A stretch of DNA of 64,000 nucleotides from positions 45,866 through 109,865 of the forward strand of contig CAJFNJ010000038.1 in the NCBI GenBank assembly GCA_904394705.1. The letters are read 5' to 3'. Shown in pieces: positions 15,510-23,953 of the stretch; the stretch's first letter is position 1; each line of letters begins with the position of its first letter. Origin of the DNA: Avimicrobium caecorum (GTDB lineage Bacteria > Bacillota > Clostridia > Oscillospirales > Ruminococcaceae). The notes under the pieces are model-generated. The model saw nothing but the letters and a program-made list of their open reading frames with translations, searched no databases and was not told where the DNA came from. Made by a program: the position numbers and the translations under genes.

Positions 15510-16955
15510 ATGCTTACATCTTCGCTTCTTACCGAGCTGCTCTGCAGCCTTTCCATTATCGGCGGCCTGCTTCTGCTGGGAACCTTCCTGCGGGCCAAGG
15601 TCAAACTGTTCCAGAAACTCTTCCTGCCCGCATCGGTGATCGGCGGCTTCATCGGACTGCTGCTCGGGCCGATGGTCCTGGGTGATTATGCCATTCTCCG
15701 GGTGCCTGAGACCTACATCAACGACTGGTCGCTGCTGCCCGGCACCCTGATCGTTCCCATCTTCGCGGCGGTTCCCCTGGGAATGTTCATGAACCGTTCC
15801 CCCAAGGCCGAGAGCGGCAAAAAGACCGCTCCCAATGTGCTCAAGGCTTTCGCCCTGTTTGCGGCACTGAGCTTCATGCAGTCCGCCATCGGCTTCGGAA
15901 CCAACCTGTTCTTCAGCAGCACCGGTGACTATGATCTCTACCGCACCTTCGGCTATGAGCTGAGCCAGGGCTTCTGCGGCGGTCACGGCACTGCCGGCGC
16001 TGTGGGCAAGATCTTCGAGGGCCTGGGCCTGGATTACTGGGCTACCGCTCAGGGCGTAGCGGTTACCACTGCCACCATCGGCATCATCGGCGGTATGCTG
16101 CTGGGCATCATCTTCATCAACATCGCCGCTGCCAAGGGTAAGACCGCCGTCCTCAAGAAGCCCGGCGATATTCCCGCTGAGATGTCCAGGGGCTATGTAG
16201 CCGACACCAGCCGTCACGCCTCCATGGGCCGTGAGACCTTCATGCCCTCCACCATCGAGACCATCTCCCTGCACCTTGCCATCATTCTCGGCGTCTGCGG
16301 CGCTGCCTATGGCCTGCTGGATCTCCTCGCCAAGACCGGTATCTCCGCCTTCTCCAGCATGCCCGTGTGGATCTATGCCATGGTTATCATGTTCGGCGTC
16401 AACCACCTCATCATCAAGCTGGACCTCGACTGGGCCATCGATACCAAGGTCAAGAGCCGGATCTCCGGTGCCATGTCCGACTTCGCCATCACTGCCGCCA
16501 TTGCCAGCCTGCCCGTTGAGGCCGTTATGGAGTATGCTGTGCCCATCCTGGTAATGTGCGCTATCGGTTTTGTACTCACCTACATCTTCGTCTTCAAGCT
16601 GGGGGACATCGTCTACAAAGGCGACTATGCCTTTGAGCGTTCCATCATTGCCTGGGGCACTGCCACCGGCGTTATGATCACCGGTATGATGCTCCTGAAG
16701 ATCTGCGATCCCGACTACGAGACCCCCGCTCTGGCCGACTTCTCCATGGGCTTCTCGCTGCTGTCCCTGTCCGGCCTGATCACCACTCCCCTGACCCTGG
16801 CAGTGATCGCCTCGGGCAGCACCATGGCGAACTTCCTGTTCTCGCTGGCTGTGACCGGTGTGTTCTGGGCCATCCTGGCAGTTGTGACTGTGGGCAGCCG
16901 GGTCAGCGCCCGCCGGACTGCGCCCGCAGCAGAGACCGCCACTCTGGCAGACTGA
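15510..16955 (+). CDS. GltS-family sodium:glutamate symporter
   Basis: A 481-residue membrane protein with two inverted halves of hydrophobic helices. Glycine-rich helices such as LPASVIGGFIGLLLGP and GFCGGHGTAGAVG match the re-entrant loops of the GltS family (PF03616), which import glutamate with Na+. Length exceeds the classic 400-residue GltS by a C-terminal extension. ATG 15510 follows TTGGAGGAA. It is flanked by two AbgB-like hydrolases, so the imported compound may be a glutamate conjugate. An attenuator-like terminator precedes it. Confidence 0.87.
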   Translation: MLTSSLLTELLCSLSIIGGLLLLGTFLRAKVKLFQKLFLPASVIGGFIGLLLGPMVLGDYAILRVPETYINDWSLLPGTLIVPIFAAVPLGMFMNRSPKAESGKKTAPNVLKAFALFAALSFMQSAIGFGTNLFFSSTGDYDLYRTFGYELSQGFCGGHGTAGAVGKIFEGLGLDYWATAQGVAVTTATIGIIGGMLLGIIFINIAAAKGKTAVLKKPGDIPAEMSRGYVADTSRHASMGRETFMPSTIETISLHLAIILGVCGAAYGLLDLLAKTGISAFSSMPVWIYAMVIMFGVNHLIIKLDLDWAIDTKVKSRISGAMSDFAITAAIASLPVEAVMEYAVPILVMCAIGFVLTYIFVFKLGDIVYKGDYAFERSIIAWGTATGVMITGMMLLKICDPDYETPALADFSMGFSLLSLSGLITTPLTLAVIASGSTMANFLFSLAVTGVFWAILAVVTVGSRVSARRTAPAAETATLAD

Positions 16956-17063
16956 AGCAGCGCTTTTCCCCGGTGAAAAAGCGTGCTACAATAAATAAAG
17001 GTATCAATACAGCTCCTGTCCCGGATATGGGGCAGGAGAGAACCGATGGAAGGAGCCTGTATC

Positions 17064-18506
17064 ATGGATAAAAAAGCAGTGTATGAGGTGATTGATTCCA
17101 AAGCGTCCGAGTTTGCGGCGCTGAGCGACGCCATCTGGGACTATGCGGAACTGGCCTTTACCGAGCATCAGTCGGCAGAGGCACTCTGCCGGCAGCTGGA
17201 AAAGGACGGCTTTGCCGTCACCCGTGGGGTGGCTGGCATTGAAACCGCCTTCACCGCCCGCTATGGCAGCGGCAAGCCGGTGATCGGTATCCTGGGCGAG
17301 TTCGACGCCCTGTCCGGCCTGAGCCAGAAGGCGGGCTGCGCGGTCCGGGAGCCGCTCTGTCCCGGCGCCGCCGGTCACGGCTGCGGACACAATATGTTCG
17401 GTGTGGGTTCCATTGCCGCCGCCGTAGGCGTCAAGAAGTACCTGGAGGACACCGGACACAGCGGTACGGTGGTCTACTTCGGCACCCCCGGTGAAGAAGG
17501 CGGTTCGGGCAAGGCATTCATGGCCCGGGAGGGCGTCTTTGACGAGCTGGATGCCGCTGTGGCCTGGCACCCCTCGGATCTCAATGCCGTTATGACCGGA
17601 AGCAGCCTTGCCAATGTGCAGGTGGCCTACCACTTCAAGGGTGTGGCAGCTCATGCAGCGGCGGCGCCCCATCTGGGCCGGAGTGCCCTGGATGCCGTGG
17701 AGCTGATGAACATGGGCGTGCAGTTCCTGCGGGAGCATGTGATCCAGGAGGCACGCATCCACTATGCCATCACCAATACCGGCGGTTATTCCCCCAATGT
17801 GGTGCAGCCGGAGGCCGAGGTGCTCTATCTGATCCGGGCGCCCAAGAATGCCCAGGTGCAGGAGATCTATGCCCGGGTGAACAAGATCGCCCAGGGTGCG
17901 GCTATGATGACCGAAACCGACCTGACCATTGATTTCTACAAAGCCTGCTCCAACCTGATCCCCAATACGGTGATGGAGGAGCTGATCTACAAGAACCTGT
18001 GTGAAGCCGGCCTGCCGGAACACACCGACGCTGACCGGGAATTTGCCCGTCAGATCCGGGAGAGCATCGAGAACAAGAGCGACACCGTGGCAGCCCTGCT
18101 GGACAAGGCCACTGACCCCGCTGAGAAGGAGCTCTACCGGAAGCATCTGGGCGATCCGCTCAACGATTTCATTGTGCCCTATCACTCTTCGGAGCTGGCA
18201 ATGGCTGGTTCCACCGATGTGGGCGATGTGAGCTGGGTTTGTCCCACTGCCCAGGTGAATACTGCCTGCTATGCTTCGGGTACTCCCGGACATTCCTGGC
18301 AGCTGGTAGCTCAGGGCAAGGCACCGGTGGCCCATGCCGCCATGCTTCAGGCCGGACGGGTCATGGCTGGAACTGCCATTGATCTGTTCGAGTCTCCGGA
18401 GCTGCTGGAAAAGGCCAAGGCAGAGCATGCGGCCCGGGTGGGAGACGGCTATGTCTGCCCCATTCCGGCAGGTGTAAAGCCCCGTCCCATGGGCGCCAAG
18501 AAGTAA
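17064..18506 (+). CDS. M20-family amidohydrolase, AbgB-like (2)
   Basis: A 480-residue paralog of the hydrolase at 13238. The same landmarks are seen: GEFDALSGLSQKAG, GHGCGHNMFGVG, GTPGEEGGSGKAF, VAAHAAAAPHLGRSALDAVEL and the late GSTDVGDVSW. Such enzymes cleave amide bonds of N-acyl or aminobenzoyl amino acids. The ATG at 17064 (GAAGGAG eight bases upstream) aligns better with the paralog than the ATG at 17046, which would add six residues. It follows gltS by about 100 bp, with a weak promoter-like TACAAT near 16987. Confidence 0.88.
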   Translation: MDKKAVYEVIDSKASEFAALSDAIWDYAELAFTEHQSAEALCRQLEKDGFAVTRGVAGIETAFTARYGSGKPVIGILGEFDALSGLSQKAGCAVREPLCPGAAGHGCGHNMFGVGSIAAAVGVKKYLEDTGHSGTVVYFGTPGEEGGSGKAFMAREGVFDELDAAVAWHPSDLNAVMTGSSLANVQVAYHFKGVAAHAAAAPHLGRSALDAVELMNMGVQFLREHVIQEARIHYAITNTGGYSPNVVQPEAEVLYLIRAPKNAQVQEIYARVNKIAQGAAMMTETDLTIDFYKACSNLIPNTVMEELIYKNLCEAGLPEHTDADREFARQIRESIENKSDTVAALLDKATDPAEKELYRKHLGDPLNDFIVPYHSSELAMAGSTDVGDVSWVCPTAQVNTACYASGTPGHSWQLVAQGKAPVAHAAMLQAGRVMAGTAIDLFESPELLEKAKAEHAARVGDGYVCPIPAGVKPRPMGAKK

Positions 18507-18573
18507 GTTTTCCCCTTCATTTCCCTGCGTTCAGCGGGGAGAGTCCCCTGTTTTTCTTTTTCCTGTTGAGCAG

Positions 18574-18611
18574 AAAGCACGAGATGGCTGCGTTGCCGTT
18601 TCGTGCTTTTT
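18574..18611 (+). terminator. Terminator after the second AbgB-like gene
   Basis: AAAGCACGA (18574-18582) pairs with TCGTGCTTT (18601-18609), with an inner GGC/GCC pairing, then T. Confidence 0.75.
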
Positions 18612-18683
18612 GCGTTCGCCGTTGCCGGGAACGGAACTTTATGTTACAATACTATTATTATATAGGAACAGGAGTGTGCAGGT

Positions 18684-18914
18684 TTGGACGAAAGAGTCAA
18701 GCGCATCAATGAACTGGCACAGAAATCCCGGACTGTGGGTCTGACCGAGGAGGAAAAGGCCGAACAGCAGCGGCTGCGTCAGGAGTATGTCAAAGCCTTC
18801 CGGGCCGGACTGGACGGTATGCTGGACGGCGTATTCGTAGCGGGACAGAATGGGGAAGCCGTTCCCATCAAGGCCTATATGAAGGAAAAGTATGGAACCA
18901 AAGAATCCAAGTGA
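18684..18914 (+). CDS. UPF0291 (DUF896) protein
   Basis: A 76-residue helical protein. RINELAQKSRTVGLTEEEKAEQQRLRQEYVKAF-type sequence is the UPF0291/YnzC signature, found throughout Firmicutes. Its molecular role is not established; the B. subtilis relative is linked to the SOS regulon. The TTG start at 18684 has AGGAG nine bases upstream. The gene overlaps the next one by 23 bp in another frame. Confidence 0.9.
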   Translation: MDERVKRINELAQKSRTVGLTEEEKAEQQRLRQEYVKAFRAGLDGMLDGVFVAGQNGEAVPIKAYMKEKYGTKESK

Positions 18915-19221
18915 ACCATCCTTTGCCCAGCGGGTGGAAGAGGCGCTTCTGCAGGTTCCGCCCGGACGGGTGGTGACCTATGGAGGACTGGCTCTGCTGG
19001 CAGGACGTCCCCGGGCAGCCCGGGCGGTGGGAATGCTCATGGCCCGCAATCCCTATGGGGAACTATTGCCCTGTCATCGGGTGGTGTCCGCCTCGGGAGA
19101 ACTGTCCAGCCGGTCTTTCCGGCAGGAACAGGCCCGGCGTCTGCGGGCGGAAGGAGTAGAAGTGGTGGATTTTCATGTGGATCTCAGCCGGTATGGCTGG
19201 GACGGACGGAGCCGATCATAA
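18892..19221 (+). CDS. MGMT-family DNA alkyl-transfer protein, short form
   Basis: A 109-residue protein made only of the DNA-binding and active-site domain of O6-alkylguanine-DNA alkyltransferases. The reactive-cysteine motif is intact as PCHRVV, so it is not one of the Trp-containing alkyltransferase-like proteins that lack activity. The N-terminal ribonuclease-like domain of full MGMT is absent. It starts inside the end of the UPF0291 gene and is followed 13 bp later by the GH77 homolog, suggesting translational coupling in one operon. Repair activity is likely but not certain. Confidence 0.85.
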   Translation: MEPKNPSEPSFAQRVEEALLQVPPGRVVTYGGLALLAGRPRAARAVGMLMARNPYGELLPCHRVVSASGELSSRSFRQEQARRLRAEGVEVVDFHVDLSRYGWDGRSRS

Positions 19222-19234
19222 AGGGGGGAGATCT

Positions 19235-20551
19235 GTGCGTACAAGCGGAGTGGTAATGCCCATTTTTTCACTGCCGTCGGATTTCGGCATTGGAACACTG
19301 GGCCGGGATGCCTGTGATTTCATCGACTTTCTGGCTTCGGCGGATGTCCATGTATGGGAGATCATGCCCATCTGCCATACCGACAGCAGTTTTTCCCCGC
19401 ACAATGCTCTCTGTGCCCGGGCAGGCAATCCCCTGCTCATCGACCTGCAGCCCTTTGTGGATCAGGGTGTCTTTTCCAGCCGGGAGCTCTCCCGGATGGA
19501 CTGGGGACGGGACCGTGCCAAGATCAGCTATTCCAAGGTAGCTGCCGCCAAATACAAGGCGCTGGAAATGGTATTTGACGCCCTGGGTTTCCTGTCGGAC
19601 AGCAGTTTTGACCGCTTCCGGGAGGACAATCAGGACTGGCTGGAGGACTATGCCCTCTTTGCCGCCATCTATGAGCAGTTCCAGTATCTGCCCCTGCCGC
19701 TCTGGGGAGATGGAGTGGCCCGGCGTTCCCATGCGGAACTGGACCGGCTGCGCATCCGTCTGGACCGGCGCATCCGGTTCTATGAGTACCTGCAGTACCT
19801 GTTCTATGGGCAGTGGGGACAGCTCCGGCGGTATGCCGCCCAGAAGGGTGTGCGGCTCATGGGGTCAATGACCTTCGAGCTGCCCGAAACCAGTGTGGAG
19901 CTGTGGACCGATCCTGCTGCCAATGATGTGAGCTTCCGGGACGCCTTTGCCGACCGCTGGAAGCAGCGCCTTGCCTGGAGCCGCCGCCTCTATGATATTA
20001 CCAAGGTCTACCGCCGGGTGGACGAGGAGGAGGTCTTTGCCTTCTATGAGCCCACCTGGGTCACAGCCGATGACTTCTGCGAGACCCTCCTGCAGATCGG
20101 ACGGGCCTCTGCTGGGGATCTGGCTGCGGCAGGCCGCTATACCCATGCTTTCCAGAAGGGGTTCGGGGAACGGGCGGCTGCCCGGCATCTGCCCCACTGG
20201 TATGACCGCACTGCCATTGCCTATGTGGGCACCTGTTCGGACGATACCATCCGGGGCTGGATCAAGACCCTGGACAAGGCCACAGCACAGGATGTCAATG
20301 AGTACATCGGCACGGCGCTGCCCCGGGACCAGGCCTGGTCGGTGCTGCGCACCATGTGGCTGAGTCAGGCGGCGATTGTCCTCTCGCCGGTGCAGGATTT
20401 CCTGGAGCTGGGCAGTTCGTCCCGGCTTTCGGGCTTTGAGAACCCGGCGGACAACTGGACCTGGCGGCTGCGCCGTGGCAGTCTGACCAACCGGCTGGCC
20501 CAGCGCATTGCCCGGATGAACCGCCTCTTTGACCGGGGCGGACGGCAGTAA
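19235..20551 (+). CDS. GH77 (MalQ-like) protein lacking catalytic residues
   Basis: A 438-residue homolog of 4-alpha-glucanotransferase. The N-terminus (MPIFSLPSDFGIGTLG) and C-terminus (VQDFLELGSSSRL, NWTWRL) match MalQ. The region that normally carries the nucleophile motif RIDHFRG and the acid/base motif with Glu is replaced by a shorter stretch, and the third catalytic motif THDND reads TCSDD. Normal enzymes have about 500 residues. It is therefore probably inactive as a transferase and may bind glucan or regulate. The GTG at 19235 follows GGGGGGAG; the upstream frame overlaps the previous gene. Confidence 0.85.
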   Translation: MRTSGVVMPIFSLPSDFGIGTLGRDACDFIDFLASADVHVWEIMPICHTDSSFSPHNALCARAGNPLLIDLQPFVDQGVFSSRELSRMDWGRDRAKISYSKVAAAKYKALEMVFDALGFLSDSSFDRFREDNQDWLEDYALFAAIYEQFQYLPLPLWGDGVARRSHAELDRLRIRLDRRIRFYEYLQYLFYGQWGQLRRYAAQKGVRLMGSMTFELPETSVELWTDPAANDVSFRDAFADRWKQRLAWSRRLYDITKVYRRVDEEEVFAFYEPTWVTADDFCETLLQIGRASAGDLAAAGRYTHAFQKGFGERAAARHLPHWYDRTAIAYVGTCSDDTIRGWIKTLDKATAQDVNEYIGTALPRDQAWSVLRTMWLSQAAIVLSPVQDFLELGSSSRLSGFENPADNWTWRLRRGSLTNRLAQRIARMNRLFDRGGRQ

Positions 20552-20566
20552 AAAGGAGGGCATGGC

Positions 20567-20755
20567 ATGAAACAGTTTGAGTACAAGGTGATCGCGCCGG
20601 CAGTGAATCTGGCGCTGACCACCCGGCAGTATGAACAGCAGGCCCAGGAACTGGAGAAGCTGCTCAATACGCTGGGAGCCGAGGGTTGGGAACTGGTGCA
20701 GAAAGCGGATGGATTCTACTTCTTCAAGAGGGAGAAATCCGCTCCTTCGGAATAA
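20567..20755 (+). CDS. DUF4177 domain protein
   Basis: A 62-residue protein with the DUF4177 pattern: KQFEYKVI at the start, then LNTLGAEGWELVQ and FYFFKRE. Such proteins are small alpha/beta folds without a known function. ATG 20567 follows AAAGGAGG at good spacing, 15 bp after the GH77 homolog, so it is the last gene of that operon. A strong bidirectional terminator follows. Confidence 0.85.
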   Translation: MKQFEYKVIAPAVNLALTTRQYEQQAQELEKLLNTLGAEGWELVQKADGFYFFKREKSAPSE

Positions 20756-20767
20756 CAGCAGAATAAA

Positions 20768-20820
20768 AACAGCCTGTCCGCAGGTCCGGTTTATGCCGGA
20801 GCGGACAGGCTGTTCTTGTT
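20768..20820. terminator. Bidirectional terminator
   Basis: A perfect 14-bp stem (20768-20781 with 20801-20814) encloses a second small hairpin; T-rich tracts lie on both strands. It separates converging transcription units. Confidence 0.85.
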
Positions 20821-20832
20821 TTGCGCAAAAAT

Positions 20833-21939
20833 TTACGGCATGGGCGGCTCGATGATGTCCGAGAGCAGGGTGTGCAGCACCGAATCCCGGGCGAAGTAGT
20901 CTGCCGAGGCGGAGGGGAGTTTGCCCGAGCGCAGTTCCAGACCGGGCTGGAGGGGCAGGATCAGCGAGATGGTGGTGCCGTAGCCCTCCCGGAAGGAGGC
21001 CATCACCCGTCCGCCGGCGCGTTCCAGGATCATGCGGGTCACAGTCAGACCCAGACCCAGGGAGCGGCGGCTCTCGTCCAGGCTGAAGAAGGGCTCAAAG
21101 ACCTGCTCGGCATATTCCGCGGGCAGGCTGGGGCCATTGTCGGTGAGGGTGATGACTGCTTCGTCCCCGCTGTGCCGCAGGGAAAGACGCAGGGTGGCGG
21201 TTTCGCTCTCCATCAGGGCCTGGAGGCTGTTGTCCACCAGGTTGAGGACAGCGCAGTCCAGCTGATGGGGATCGATGCGCACTGCCAGCGGTTCCTTGCA
21301 GAATTTGTCCGAGTAGTCGATGCCGGGCTGCAGCCGCAGCTTGGAGGTCAGCGCCCGGGAGAGATCCTCCAGATGGGCGGTGAGATCAAAGACCTCCGGT
21401 TCTCCGGACTGCCCTGCCGACAGCCGGGCATAGAGCTCCAGATTTTCCCCGGACCCCAGCAGGCGCTGGCAGTCCCGGTTGATCTGCCGGATCAGCGGAT
21501 AGCCCTGCTTATCCTCATAGAGTTCCTCCACATTGCACAGTCCCAGCACCGCTGAGAAGAGACTCCCGACGATCTGCCGCAGATGGGCATTCCCAGCCAG
21601 GAGTGCCGGCATCAGGTTCGGGGTTTCGGCTTCCCGGGCGCCGGGCAGGTAGGTGATCAGGAAGGGGCCTTCCTGATCCAGCGGCAGGACAGTGAGGGTA
21701 TAATGGGCCAGTGAAACGGTCTGATAGGACAGGGGCTGTCCGGAATTGCCGGCAATACGGGCAGCAGTTTCCCGGACAGCCGCAGCGGACCATTCCTCAC
21801 AGGGGAAAAGCTGTGCCAGATACAGCACGGCAGCATTCTGCCAGATCACACTGCCGTCTGCCCCATAGAGAGCTGCCGGGAGATTGGTATTGGTATAGAG
21901 TATTTTGATCTGTTCGATGGGAGAGGGAGTTTGATGCAT
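20833..21939 (-). CDS. Orphan sensor-kinase-like protein with HATPase domain
   Basis: A 368-residue soluble protein with an N-terminal PAS-like region (LPAALYGADGSVIWQN), a helical middle and a C-terminal GHKL ATPase domain. The N box LNLVDNSLQAL, G1 box DNGPSLP and G2 box GLGLTV are clear. No membrane segment is seen. The usual H-box (H-E/D-x-x-x-P) is not recognisable; a His in NAHLRQIV is the only candidate in the helical region. No response regulator gene is adjacent. It may be an unconventional kinase or a phosphatase/regulator using the ATP-binding fold. Confidence 0.8.
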   Translation of the reverse strand: MHQTPSPIEQIKILYTNTNLPAALYGADGSVIWQNAAVLYLAQLFPCEEWSAAAVRETAARIAGNSGQPLSYQTVSLAHYTLTVLPLDQEGPFLITYLPGAREAETPNLMPALLAGNAHLRQIVGSLFSAVLGLCNVEELYEDKQGYPLIRQINRDCQRLLGSGENLELYARLSAGQSGEPEVFDLTAHLEDLSRALTSKLRLQPGIDYSDKFCKEPLAVRIDPHQLDCAVLNLVDNSLQALMESETATLRLSLRHSGDEAVITLTDNGPSLPAEYAEQVFEPFFSLDESRRSLGLGLTVTRMILERAGGRVMASFREGYGTTISLILPLQPGLELRSGKLPSASADYFARDSVLHTLLSDIIEPPMP

Positions 21940-22119
21940 GATGCTGTCCTCCGCAGTGAAAAAATCAACCGGAACTTAGTATAACCCGTGGTGTACAGAT
22001 CCATCAGCCGGAGATGGTCGAATTTTGTCGAAAACTGTCATATACCATTATTATACAGAAGGAGAAATCGGATTTCAACCAGACAGCTAAACTTCTGCGG
22101 AAGGGATTCCCGGGATATA

Positions 22120-22148
22120 TTGAAAAACGCAGGCAAATCAGGTACAAT
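22120..22148 (+). promoter_or_regulatory. Promoter of gap
   Basis: TTGAAA at 22120-22125, 17-bp spacer, TACAAT at 22143-22148, 50 bp before the gap start. Confidence 0.75.
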
Positions 22149-22197
22149 AAGCATAAGCTCATAAACAATGAAACTGTGGATAGGAGTGTTTTATAAC

Positions 22198-23217
22198 ATG
22201 GCAGTGAAAATTGGCATCAATGGGTTTGGACGCATCGGTCGTCTGGTATTCCGCGCAGCGGTGGCCCAGCCGGAAAAGTATGAGATCGTCGGCATCAATG
22301 ACCCGTTTGTGGATCTGGACTACATGGTCTATATGACCAAGTATGACAGCATCCATGGCCATTTCAACGGCGAAGTAAAGGCAGAGAACGGTAAGCTGGT
22401 TGTAAACGGACGGGAAGTAGCAGTTTATGGCTGCATGAATCCCGAGGAGATTCCGTGGAGCGAATGCGGTGCGGAATACATTGTAGAATCCACCGGTGTA
22501 TTCACCACCACAGAAAAGGCATCGGCTCATCTCAAGGGCGGCGCCAAGAAGGTTGTGATCTCGGCTCCTGCAAAGGATAAGGATACCCCCACCTTTGTCA
22601 TGGGTGTCAATGAGGAAGTTTATACTCCGGATATGACCGTTGTATCCAATGCTTCCTGCACCACCAACTGTCTAGCCCCGCTGGCAAAGGTAATCCATGA
22701 TACCTTTGGCATTGAAGAAGGCCTGATGACCACTGTACACTCCACCACAGCAACCCAGAAGACTGTGGACGGTCCCTCCAAGAAGGATTGGAGAGGCGGC
22801 CGTGCAGCTTCGGGCAATATCATTCCCTCGTCCACCGGTGCTGCCAAGGCCTGTGCCCTGGTAATCCCCTCGCTGAAGGGCAAGCTCACCGGTATGTCCT
22901 TCCGTGTACCCACACTGGATGTGTCGGTCGTAGACCTCACCGTCCGTCTGGCCCGGGATACCACCTATGAGGAGATCTGTGCTGCCGTCAAGGAAGCCAG
23001 CGAAGGCAAGATGAAGGGCATTCTCGGCTATACCAATGAAGATCTGGTATCCAGCGACTTCATCGGCGACAGCCGTACTTCCATCTTTGATGAGAAGGCC
23101 GGTATCATGCTCAATCCCCGGTTTGTAAAGCTGGTGGCCTGGTATGATAACGAGTGGGGCTATTCCTGCAAGGTGCTGGAACTCATCAACCATATGTATG
23201 AGGTAGACCACAAGTAA
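22198..23217 (+). CDS. gap: Glyceraldehyde-3-phosphate dehydrogenase, type I
   Basis: A 339-residue glycolytic enzyme that oxidises glyceraldehyde 3-phosphate to 1,3-bisphosphoglycerate with NAD+. It begins MAVKIGINGFGRIGR (Rossmann fold) and has the catalytic SNASCTTNCLAP with the active Cys. Length is standard. ATG 22198 is used rather than the upstream in-frame ATG at 22168, because the former begins the conserved sequence and follows TAGGAG. Monocistronic with a near-consensus promoter and a strong terminator. Confidence 0.98.
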   Translation: MAVKIGINGFGRIGRLVFRAAVAQPEKYEIVGINDPFVDLDYMVYMTKYDSIHGHFNGEVKAENGKLVVNGREVAVYGCMNPEEIPWSECGAEYIVESTGVFTTTEKASAHLKGGAKKVVISAPAKDKDTPTFVMGVNEEVYTPDMTVVSNASCTTNCLAPLAKVIHDTFGIEEGLMTTVHSTTATQKTVDGPSKKDWRGGRAASGNIIPSSTGAAKACALVIPSLKGKLTGMSFRVPTLDVSVVDLTVRLARDTTYEEICAAVKEASEGKMKGILGYTNEDLVSSDFIGDSRTSIFDEKAGIMLNPRFVKLVAWYDNEWGYSCKVLELINHMYEVDHK

Positions 23218-23243
23218 GGTTCCCCAAAGATTCATAAACGCAA

Positions 23244-23287
23244 GCGCAGCCCGGACAGTATCTGCTGTCAGGGCTGCGATTTTTTTA
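23244..23287 (+). terminator. Terminator of gap
   Basis: GCGCAGCCCGGACAG pairs with CTGTCAGGGCTGCG with one bulge, followed by ATTTTTTT. Confidence 0.9.
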
Positions 23288-23445
23288 GGAGAAAGTCTGC
23301 TGGAACATCACCGCAAGCACGAAAACTGTCAACAGGATCGGCAAAAGAGCGCATGCATGGATAAAGATATTTACAAGGTTTTCAAAGAAGGTGTCCGCTG
23401 TCCGGGAGGATTTGAACACTGGGCTGCCTCCAGGATTGTAATTAA

Positions 23446-23499
23446 AAGTATAATTGTATTATAAAGCAGATTGATTATCATTACAAGTATAATAGTACT
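23446..23499 (+). promoter_or_regulatory. Two direct repeats, probable XRE operator
   Basis: AAGTATAAT-T-GTATT at 23446-23460 and AAGTATAAT-A-GTACT at 23485-23499 share 13 of 15 bases, 39 bp apart, in an AT-rich zone 60-110 bp before the XRE regulator gene. The second copy contains the inverted repeat AAGTA/TACTT. The rest of the gap 23289-23558 holds no gene I can support. Confidence 0.5.
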
Positions 23500-23558
23500 T
23501 ATATTTTGTTTTATTCGCCATTGTCCTGCACTATCCTAAACAGGAGAGGTGAAGCAAG

Positions 23559-23891
23559 ATGGCAGTAGACTACAATCGGATCGGAAAACGGATCGCCGAG
23601 CTGCGGAAAAGCAGGGGCATGACCCAGGCCAGTCTGGCAGAAAAGGCGGAGATCACCAACAACTTTCTCTCCCATATTGAACGCAGCTATTCCATTCCCA
23701 GCCTGGAAACGCTGGTGCGGATCTGCGATGCCCTGGGAGTTACCCCGGACGCAGTCCTGCTGGGGACTGCCACCGAGCAGTCTGTCTATCTTGCCGATGA
23801 GTTCACCGGAAAGTTCCAGGCCTGTACTCCGGCACAGAAGCGGTTCATTCTCGATATGATGGACGCCCTGAACCGGGAGAATCTGCGCTGA
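23559..23891 (+). CDS. XRE-family transcriptional regulator
   Basis: A 110-residue protein with an N-terminal HTH_3 domain (IGKRIAELRKSRGMTQASLAEKAEITNNFLSHIERS) and a short helical C-terminus of unknown role. It probably binds as a dimer. ATG 23559 follows AGGAGAGG. No co-transcribed partner is present. The AAGTATAAT direct repeats in its upstream region suggest autoregulation. A strong bidirectional terminator follows. Confidence 0.9.
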   Translation: MAVDYNRIGKRIAELRKSRGMTQASLAEKAEITNNFLSHIERSYSIPSLETLVRICDALGVTPDAVLLGTATEQSVYLADEFTGKFQACTPAQKRFILDMMDALNRENLR

Positions 23892-23898
23892 ACCAGCA

Positions 23899-23948
23899 AA
23901 AAACCGCCCGGCCTGCGTCTGTACAGGCCGGGCGGTTCTGATTTTTTG
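23899..23948. terminator. Bidirectional terminator
   Basis: A perfect 13-bp GC-rich stem (ACCGCCCGGCCTG with its complement) has A6 on one side and T6 on the other. Confidence 0.9.
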
Positions 23949-23953
23949 TGGGG

